Assembly: GCA_043808305.1 (NCBI GenBank)
Contig: JAZDFB010000099.1
Coordinates: forward strand, 1 to 11,039
Length of the DNA: 11,039 bases
Source of the DNA: JBBAAP01 sp043808305
Lineage (GTDB): Bacteria > Planctomycetota > MHYJ01 > JACQXL01
Reading direction: 5' to 3'
Of the stretch, positions 6,580 through 11,039 are shown in pieces (the stretch's first letter is position 1; each line of letters begins with the position of its first letter). The translations under genes and the position numbers were made by a program. Below the pieces are notes generated by a model. It was not told where the DNA came from and ran no database searches. It saw only the letters and a program-made list of their open reading frames with translations.

Positions 6580-7782
6580 TTATTTCAAGAGTGCCTCTAT
6601 TTTTGCCCTGAGAACTGATTCCTCCCGGTATCCGACCAGGTATTCACTTATTTTGCCTTCTTTATCGATGATTACCAGGGTCGGTATTACCATAACCCGG
6701 TAGGTCCGACGGGCCGAGCCGTCATCCCTCAAGGTGGTAAAGTCGTATTTATTGTCCTTAATGAACTTGGCAACCGTATCAGCCTCTTCATTATTTATGC
6801 CCAAAATAACCAGGCCCTTGTTCTTGAATTCGTTGTTTAGTTTTTGTATGTGAGGCAGGTCTTTACAGCAGGGCGGGCACCAGGTAGCCCAGAAGTCCAG
6901 CAGGATAATTTTGCCCCGGTAATCCTTTAGTGAAATCTTGGCACCTTCCAGCGAGCTAAGGCTAAATTCCGGCGCCGGCTGTCCGACTAGGTTGATGCCT
7001 TTTTCCTCCTTGAATTCTTTGACCAGTTTGGTATTTGCCGGAGGTATGAAAATGAATGCGCTGGCCGGTATCTGGTGGTTTACCTTGCGGTTGGAATAGT
7101 TGATATCTATAATGATGCGCTGTTTGACCGGGCGGCCGCCGTCGTCCGGAGAGTCCTTTATCATATCGGTCAGATAACGGTTTAGCAGGCTGTCATCCTT
7201 GTCTATCCATATTTTTGAGTTTATCTTATCCCAGGAATTCGGTGATTTTGTTATCTGGTCTTCGACCTCGATGATGTTAAACTCAGCGCCGTCTATTTTG
7301 TCGGTCCCGCCGAACCTGAGGGATTTGGTTACCCTCATAAACTCGGGGTAATAATCATCGGTAAAAATATGCTCTACGGACGGGTCCAGGCTGGCCCACT
7401 GCTTTATGTCATTCATAGTGATTTTGGCCGGGGCACTCTCAACGATGTATTGGTTATAATCAAGAATATATTTCCAGAGGGTCTTGCCGTCCGATACGAA
7501 TTCGGTTTTGCCGGCCGGGTTGGACCTGGTCAGCCGGACCATATTGGGGCGATTTATGATGGACGTATTGATAATCACGTCTTTTTGTTTCTGCCCGGAC
7601 TCTTCCTTGATTATCTCGACCCGGGCCGTGGCTTCGTATGAATTAAGGTTCCTGTAGGTCTGGAACATCTGCTTGAGGATGGCATCGGCCCGCGGGTCGA
7701 TGGCCGGCTTGGCGTCCTCGGCTTTTGCCATGTTAGCAATAAAGCATAAGGCGGCCAGTGCGGCTAATAGCAGTTTTTTCAT
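6580..7782 (-). CDS. Periplasmic TlpA-like thioredoxin with LolA-like N-terminal domain
   Basis: A 400-residue exported protein. A Sec signal peptide is visible at residues 1-21 with a likely cleavage site after AKA. Residues about 30-250 are beta-rich (NLNSYEATARVEI, RPNMVRLTRS, SDGKTLWKY), resembling the LolA-like / DUF2092 class of lipid- or lipoprotein-binding folds; this part is a weaker call. Residues 265-400 are a TlpA/ResA-type thioredoxin domain: PAPEFSLSSLEG, redox motif WCPPC at 301-305, and cis-proline P367 in VIPT. C306 directly after the motif is an extra cysteine. Such proteins reduce or exchange disulfides in the periplasm, for example on apocytochromes, but no cytochrome gene is nearby. 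The ATG follows the HIT stop by 25 bp with only a weak purine stretch before it, which fits an operon. Confidence 0.88.
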   Translation of the reverse strand: MKKLLLAALAALCFIANMAKAEDAKPAIDPRADAILKQMFQTYRNLNSYEATARVEIIKEESGQKQKDVIINTSIINRPNMVRLTRSNPAGKTEFVSDGKTLWKYILDYNQYIVESAPAKITMNDIKQWASLDPSVEHIFTDDYYPEFMRVTKSLRFGGTDKIDGAEFNIIEVEDQITKSPNSWDKINSKIWIDKDDSLLNRYLTDMIKDSPDDGGRPVKQRIIIDINYSNRKVNHQIPASAFIFIPPANTKLVKEFKEEKGINLVGQPAPEFSLSSLEGAKISLKDYRGKIILLDFWATWCPPCCKDLPHIQKLNNEFKNKGLVILGINNEEADTVAKFIKDNKYDFTTLRDDGSARRTYRVMVIPTLVIIDKEGKISEYLVGYREESVLRAKIEALLK

Positions 7783-7807
7783 CTGATTCTTCTTCGCCAG
7801 CTTGATA

Positions 7808-8278
7808 TTATTTTGTCAATTCGGAATAGACCTTTTCCAGAGCCCGGGAAATTACCTTATTGCCGCTGAGCACGGGCATAAAGTTGGTATCGCCTTGCCA
7901 GCGGGGCAGCAGGTGGATATGTACGTGCGAGAGCAGTCCGGCTCCGGCGTCGGCGCCGATATTTATCCCGATATTGAACCCGTCGGGTTTCATGGTTTTC
8001 TTTATCAGTTTCTTCATGGCTACTACCAGCGTCATCATCTCGCTTATTTCCTTTTTTGTCAGATTGTCGATATCAGGCTTATGGGCGATAGGGCAGATCA
8101 AGAGATGCCCGGCGTTGTAGGGAAACTTATTGACGATGACAAATCCCAGCTTGCCCCGTTTGATTATCAGGTTCTTTTTATCGGGCTCTTTGAGGGCATC
8201 GCACAGGAAACAGCGCTTGCGGTGAGACGGTTTAACATTAATATAGTCGCTCCGCCACGGTGCCCAGAGATGTTTCAT
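7808..8278 (-). CDS. HIT-family nucleotide hydrolase/phosphorylase
   Basis: A 156-residue cytoplasmic protein. It starts MKHLWAPWRSDYI, typical of the Ap4A-phosphorylase/Fhit-like branch. A CFLC pair at 23-26 is a likely half of a zinc site, NKFPYNAGHLLI lies at 50-61, and the histidine triad HVHIH is at 118-122. In this superfamily the middle or last His attacks the alpha-phosphate of a nucleotide, as in dinucleoside polyphosphates or AMP-conjugates; the substrate here is not known. The start is supported by a strong AAGGAG about 7 bp upstream, which overlaps the end of the fmdB-like gene (12 bp between genes). The length matches the family. Confidence 0.93.
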   Translation of the reverse strand: MKHLWAPWRSDYINVKPSHRKRCFLCDALKEPDKKNLIIKRGKLGFVIVNKFPYNAGHLLICPIAHKPDIDNLTKKEISEMMTLVVAMKKLIKKTMKPDGFNIGINIGADAGAGLLSHVHIHLLPRWQGDTNFMPVLSGNKVISRALEKVYSELTK

Positions 8279-8281
8279 ATT

Positions 8282-8290
8282 TTAACTCCT
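8282..8290 (-). promoter_or_regulatory. Shine-Dalgarno of the HIT gene
   Basis: On the minus strand AAAGGAG lies about 7 nt before the ATG at 8276-8278 and follows directly on the TAA of the upstream zinc-ribbon gene. It is the strongest ribosome-binding site in the minus-strand operon and fixes the HIT start. Confidence 0.7.
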
Positions 8291-8545
8291 TTAGTGACAG
8301 GTTGAACAGTTGCCCGAGGCGCAGGAACCGCAGGAGGATTTGCCCTCCCGAATGCTTTCGGGATGACTGTCTGCGGATGAGCCTTCAGTACCGCCCGAAC
8401 CGCCCATCCCGAAAGCGGAGAAAAGTTTGGTGGCTTTTTTGTTCCGGCAGTGCGTGCAAGCCATATTCTTTTCGTCCGCCGAAGTGCGGATTAAAAGTTC
8501 AAATACCTTCTTGCATTTAGAGCACTCGAATTCGTATAATGGCAT
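8291..8545 (-). CDS. FmdB-family zinc ribbon protein
   Basis: An 84-residue protein. It opens MPLYEFECSKC, with CxxC at C8/C11 and a second CxxC at C30/C33, the zinc ribbon of the FmdB/CxxC_CxxC_SSSS regulatory-protein family. The C-terminal tail is Gly/Ser/Cys-rich, ending CGSC...CSTCH (C72, C75, C80, C83), which is also common in the family. Its molecular role is not well defined; FmdB was first described near formamidase genes as a possible regulator. The linker around residues 60-70 (SHPESIREGKS) is encoded by a perfect palindrome and may be an insertion. The ATG lies 3 bp after the stop of the NlpD-like gene and has no Shine-Dalgarno, so translation is probably coupled. Confidence 0.88.
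   Translation of the reverse strand: MPLYEFECSKCKKVFELLIRTSADEKNMACTHCRNKKATKLFSAFGMGGSGGTEGSSADSHPESIREGKSSCGSCASGNCSTCH
8346..8363. repeat. TCCCGAA/TTCGGGA palindrome inside the fmdB-like gene
   Basis: A perfect 7-bp inverted repeat with a 4-nt loop (TGCT). It is translated within the non-conserved linker of the zinc-ribbon protein. It shares the TCCCG...CGGGA ends with two palindromes in the ligase gene. Confidence 0.6.
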
Positions 8546-8548
8546 AGA

Positions 8549-9087
8549 TTAGGGCAGATAACTCAGGGGGTTAACCGGTTGTCCCTTATAAAACAGTCTG
8601 AAATGCAATTGGGGGCTTTCGGCCCGGCCGGTCTGGCCGGCCTTGGCAATGGTTTCTCCCTGCTTGACTACCTGGTTCAGTTGCACCAGAATCTCCGAGT
8701 TATAGGCGTATACCGAGACAAAACCGTCCGAATGCTTGACATTGACGATTTTGCCGTATCCTTCAAACTGCTCCGAAACAAAGCTGACTACGCCGCTTTT
8801 TACCGCCTTAACAGGGTCTCCGGCTTGGCTTTGATGTTTATGCCGCCGGTACCCATTTTGCTAAGCACCGTATTTTTAATCGGCCAGATAAATCCCGATT
8901 CGGAAACCAGGTTGTCGGGCATCTTGATTTCAACATCGGGCTGGTTTGAGGCGGCCGGTTTGGCATTGATAATGGAGTTGATTTCGCTGTCCAGCCGTTT
9001 TTCCTCGTCACCGGGCAGCCGGGGCACGGCGGCACAACCGGCGGCTAGGCACAGGCATAGTATTAAAAGGCCGTATTTAATTCTCAT
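8549..9087 (-). pseudogene. NlpD-like LytM/M23 lipoprotein, interrupted by a frameshift
   Basis: Two frames together encode one protein. The first runs from ATG 9085-9087 to a premature TAA at 8800-8802; the second resumes near 8815 and ends at TAA 8549-8551. Adding one C in the CCC run (GGG at 8814-8816 on the plus strand) restores exactly 179 residues and gives the expected TPVKAV. The start has a lipoprotein signal peptide (MRIKYGLLILCLCLAAGC, Cys18). Residues about 65-179 match the LytM fold, with a NlpD-like end (YKGQPVNPLSYLP). The usual zinc ligands are replaced: T80 and N84 in the first motif, Y129 for the YAH His, and Q160 in QLH. Only H162 remains. A non-catalytic amidase activator like NlpD/EnvC is the best guess, but the LysM domain of E. 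coli NlpD is absent. The ATG is 20 bp after tRNA-Gly. A longer frame opening at 9216 runs through the tRNA and is not credible. A sequencing error is as likely as a true mutation. Confidence 0.83.
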
Positions 9088-9107
9088 ATTGGCACCGCAA
9101 ATACCTG

Positions 9108-9179
9108 AGCGGGCGATGGGATTCGAACCCACGACAACCAGCTTGGGAAGCTGATATTCTACCACTGAATTACGCCCGC
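9108..9179 (-). tRNA. tRNA-Gly (anticodon CCC)
   Basis: A 72-nt cloverleaf on the minus strand. The acceptor stem GCGGGCG/CGCCCGC pairs fully. The D-arm is ATTC-AGTGGTA-GAAT. The anticodon arm is TCAGC-TTCCCAA-GCTGG, giving anticodon CCC, which reads GGG. The T-arm is GTGGG-TTCGAAT-CCCAT. The discriminator base is U and CCA is not encoded. It is the first gene of the minus-strand transcript, directly before the NlpD-like gene, so the mRNA would be released by tRNA 3' processing. Confidence 0.96.
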
Positions 9180-9194
9180 ATGTTCTGATAGCCC

Positions 9195-9223
9195 AGATTA
9201 TGTAATAAGCGGTCATTTGTCAA
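9195..9223 (-). promoter_or_regulatory. Promoter of the tRNA-Gly operon
   Basis: On the minus strand an exact TTGACA (9218-9223) is followed after 17 bp by TAATCT (9195-9200), a moderate -10. Initiation would be near 9188, about 9 nt before the mature tRNA 5' end. The -35 is half of an inverted repeat with the rpsB -35. Confidence 0.6.
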
Positions 9224-9230
9224 TAATTTG

Positions 9231-9258
9231 TTGACAGGAAATATATTTTTCATATGAT
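9231..9258 (+). promoter_or_regulatory. Promoter of rpsB-tsf-pyrH
   Basis: An exact TTGACA (9231-9236), a 16-bp spacer, and TATGAT (9253-9258, five of six to TATAAT). Initiation would be near 9265, leaving a leader of about 42 nt. The leader has a weak GGTT...AACC pairing (9264-9277) but no clear S2-autoregulatory structure that I can identify. Confidence 0.72.
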
Positions 9259-9295
9259 TAATAGGTTGGTATTAACCGATTTCAACAATTAGTAT

Positions 9296-9301
9296 AGGAG
9301 G
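9296..9301 (+). promoter_or_regulatory. Shine-Dalgarno of rpsB
   Basis: A perfect AGGAGG, 5 nt before the ATG at 9307. It decides the rpsB start and shows that canonical Shine-Dalgarno initiation is used in this genome, in contrast to the HEAT and ligase genes. Confidence 0.85.
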
Positions 9302-9306
9302 CAGCA

Positions 9307-10089
9307 ATGAGCGAGGCTTTATTGAAGGATTTAGTGGAAAGTGGGGCGCATTTCGGCCATAAGGCAAGCCTATGGAACCCCAAGATGAAGCAATTTATCT
9401 ATGGTTCCAAAAAGCGCATCCATATCATTGATGTGCGTGAAACCGTCAAAGGCATGGTCAACGCGGCGCATCTGCTGAAAAGGATAGTCCAGAACGGCGG
9501 CGAAGCCATTTTCGTGGGTATCAAGCGCCAGGCACAGCATATCATCAAAACCGAGGCGATGCGCTGCAATATGCATTACGCCAGTGACCGTTGGATAGGC
9601 GGCACTCTCACTAATTTCGATACCATCAGGTTGCAGATAAAGAAGTTGTTCGATATGGAGAAGAAGGCAACAGACGGCACTTTGGCGATGTATAAGAAGA
9701 AAGAACAGGTCGTATTCCGCCGCGAACTTGAGCGTCTTCGGATTAACCTGGGCGGTATCCGCAATATAACCAAGATACCGGCCGTTCTGATAGCCGTTGA
9801 TTACAAAAAGAGCAAGCTGGCCATTAAAGAAGCTCAGAAAATAGGCATTCCGGCCATCTGCCTTATTGATACGGACGGAGATCCTTCTGATGTTTCATTG
9901 CCGATTCCGATAAATGACGATGGAACCAGGAGCATCCAGATAGTCATATCGTATCTGGCTAACGCGATACTTGAGGTTAAGAGCAAACTTGATGTTAAAC
10001 CGCTGGAAAGCAAGAATGCGCCGGCAAAGACCGTTAAAGTGATTGCCAAGACCCATGTCGCGGCTAAGATTGAAAAGCCCAAAAGCTAA
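9307..10089 (+). CDS. rpsB: 30S ribosomal protein S2
   Basis: A 260-residue protein of the small ribosomal subunit; it binds 16S rRNA at the head-body junction and is needed for S1 docking in bacteria that have S1. Family signatures are plain: LLKDLVESGAHFGH at 5-18, WNPKMKQFIYG, RIHIIDVRET, the RWIGGTLTNF segment near 95-105, and IPAICLIDTDGDPS followed by IPINDDGTRSI. The last 35 residues are a Lys/Ala-rich tail (AKTVKVIAKTHVAAKIEKPKS), a variable extension in this family. The start is fixed by AGGAGG. It is the first gene of the rpsB-tsf-pyrH cluster, with 52 bp to tsf and no terminator visible between them. Confidence 0.98.
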   Translation: MSEALLKDLVESGAHFGHKASLWNPKMKQFIYGSKKRIHIIDVRETVKGMVNAAHLLKRIVQNGGEAIFVGIKRQAQHIIKTEAMRCNMHYASDRWIGGTLTNFDTIRLQIKKLFDMEKKATDGTLAMYKKKEQVVFRRELERLRINLGGIRNITKIPAVLIAVDYKKSKLAIKEAQKIGIPAICLIDTDGDPSDVSLPIPINDDGTRSIQIVISYLANAILEVKSKLDVKPLESKNAPAKTVKVIAKTHVAAKIEKPKS

Positions 10090-10141
10090 ATCCGGATACC
10101 GTGGATTGAAACGTAAAAGTTAGAAAGAATGTGAGGATGCC

Positions 10142-10744
10142 ATGCCAGCTGAAGTAAATACCAAAGACGTTAAAGAGCTCAGGGATAAAACAGGCGCCGG
10201 AATAATGGAGTGCAATAACGCTTTAAGGGAGTGCAACGGCGATATGACTAAAGCCACTGAATGGATTAACAGGAAAGGGCTCGCCAATGCGGATAAGAAA
10301 AAGGACAAGGCGACTAAATCCGGCTATATAGGGTCTTATATCCACGCTAACGGCAAGATCGGAGTTCTTATCGAAGTCGCCTGTGAAACCGATTTTGTGG
10401 CCAAGAATGAGAAGTTCCAGGCGATGATAAAAGAACTCTGCCTGCAGATTACGGCCATGTCGCCGGTAGTCGTTTCCCGCGATGATTTATCCAAGGAAAT
10501 GCTCCAGAAAGAACGCGAATTCTATACCCAGGAGCTCAAAGGCAAACCGCCCCAAATGATAGAAAAGATAGTCGAAGGCAAACTGGGAAAACTTTTCTAT
10601 AACCAGAAGTGCCTTTTAGAACAGCTTTATGTCAAGGACGATAAGATTAAAATACACGATTTTGTCAAGGGCTATATTTCACAATTAGGGGAGAATATTG
10701 TTGTTAAAAGATTTGTCCGCTTTGAACTTGGCAAATACGAATAA
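10142..10744 (+). CDS. tsf: Elongation factor Ts (short form)
   Basis: A 200-residue nucleotide-exchange factor for EF-Tu. The N-terminal UBA-like domain is at about 5-45 (VKELRDKTGAGIMECNNAL), followed by SGYIGSYIHANGKIGVLIEV and the diagnostic TDFVAKN at 83-89, the motif that inserts into EF-Tu to displace magnesium and GDP. The protein ends soon after one core subdomain, so it is nearer the compact Thermus type than the roughly 280-residue E. coli type. A GAGG about 5 nt before the ATG supports the start. Its TAA overlaps the pyrH ATG by one base. Confidence 0.97.
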   Translation: MPAEVNTKDVKELRDKTGAGIMECNNALRECNGDMTKATEWINRKGLANADKKKDKATKSGYIGSYIHANGKIGVLIEVACETDFVAKNEKFQAMIKELCLQITAMSPVVVSRDDLSKEMLQKEREFYTQELKGKPPQMIEKIVEGKLGKLFYNQKCLLEQLYVKDDKIKIHDFVKGYISQLGENIVVKRFVRFELGKYE

Positions 10745-11039
10745 TGCAAAAAGTTAAGTATCAGCGGGTTGTTCTTAAGATAAGTGGGGAGAGCTTTTGC
10801 AGACCCAATGTCGGCGGTATTGACGTTGGAGTGTCCGGATTTATCGCTGATGAAATCAAAGCGGCGTCCCAGTTAGGCATTCAGTTAGCCGTGGTGGTCG
10901 GCGGCGGCAATATTGTCAGGGGCAGGCAATTCGAGAAATTAGGCATTAATATTGCCACGGCTGATTATATGGGCATGGTGGCCACGGTGGTGAATGCCCT
11001 GGCCCTTCAGGACATCCTTGAGAAGAAGGGCGCTCAGAC
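10744..11039 (+). CDS. pyrH: UMP kinase, 5' part (partial)
   Basis: The first 98 residues are present and the gene runs off the window. The enzyme phosphorylates UMP to UDP in the cytoplasm, in pyrimidine synthesis, and belongs to the amino-acid-kinase fold. Visible signatures are VVLKISGES at 9-17, the glycine-rich VVVGGGNIVRG at 50-60, and ADYMGMVATVVNALALQD at 73-90, all standard for bacterial PyrH. The ATG shares its A with the tsf stop (TAATG) and has no Shine-Dalgarno, so translation is probably coupled to tsf. The gene order matches the usual rpsB-tsf-pyrH(-frr) cluster. Confidence 0.96.
   Translation, partial: MQKVKYQRVVLKISGESFCRPNVGGIDVGVSGFIADEIKAASQLGIQLAVVVGGGNIVRGRQFEKLGINIATADYMGMVATVVNALALQDILEKKGAQ

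Noticed and set aside
7802..8305. A 167-codon plus-strand open frame opposite the HIT gene
   Set aside because: It is fully antisense to a gene with an intact histidine triad and has no family features.
8346..8363. The fmdB palindrome as a rho-independent terminator
   Set aside because: It lies inside an intact coding frame and has no following T-run on either strand.
8800..9216. A 138-residue reading of the NlpD-like gene starting at 9216
   Set aside because: The first 43 codons run through the tRNA-Gly gene and precede a perfect lipoprotein signal peptide that starts at 9087.
10090..10141. A terminator between rpsB and tsf
   Set aside because: Only a weak ATCC..GGAT pairing is present with no T-run; the genes are most likely co-transcribed.

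Overview
The window reads as a piece of chromosome from a Gram-negative (diderm) bacterium. It has two lipoproteins with lipoboxes, a WaaL/Wzy-type ligase, a NlpD-like LytM protein, the rpsB-tsf-pyrH translation cluster and sigma-70-type promoters with exact TTGACA -35 boxes. The very long HEAT lipoprotein, the ligase-TPR protein, the TlpA protein with a LolA-like front domain and the short EF-Ts would fit Planctomycetes or a related candidate phylum. That placement is an impression, not something the sequence proves.

Layout from left to right. Bases 1-60 are the 3' tail of an unidentified plus-strand gene. From 175 to 9179 everything is on the minus strand. In transcription order this is tRNA-Gly(CCC), a NlpD-like lipoprotein split by one frameshift, a FmdB zinc ribbon, a HIT-family hydrolase and a TlpA-like thioredoxin, all tightly spaced as one likely operon. 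After a 212-bp spacer comes a membrane O-antigen ligase/polymerase-like protein with C-terminal TPRs, and after a 106-bp spacer a 1044-residue lipoprotein made of about 27 HEAT repeats. From 9307 the plus strand carries rpsB, tsf and the start of pyrH, the usual bacterial cluster. The tRNA operon and rpsB fire from a divergent promoter pair whose -35 boxes form one inverted repeat.

Functionally the left 9 kb is mostly envelope biology: surface polysaccharide joining, a possible amidase activator, a periplasmic thiol-disulfide protein and an exported repeat scaffold. The right end is core translation and pyrimidine nucleotide supply.

The most unusual content is small-scale repeat structure. 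Three different 9-nt-period triplications each lie within 25 bp after the stop codon of a minus-strand gene. Three TCCCG...CGGGA palindromes lie inside coding sequence. A 35-bp tandem duplication is translated in two different frames inside the ligase gene. A set of nested inverted repeats fills the spacer before the ligase gene. No phage, transposase, CRISPR array or clear defence system is visible.
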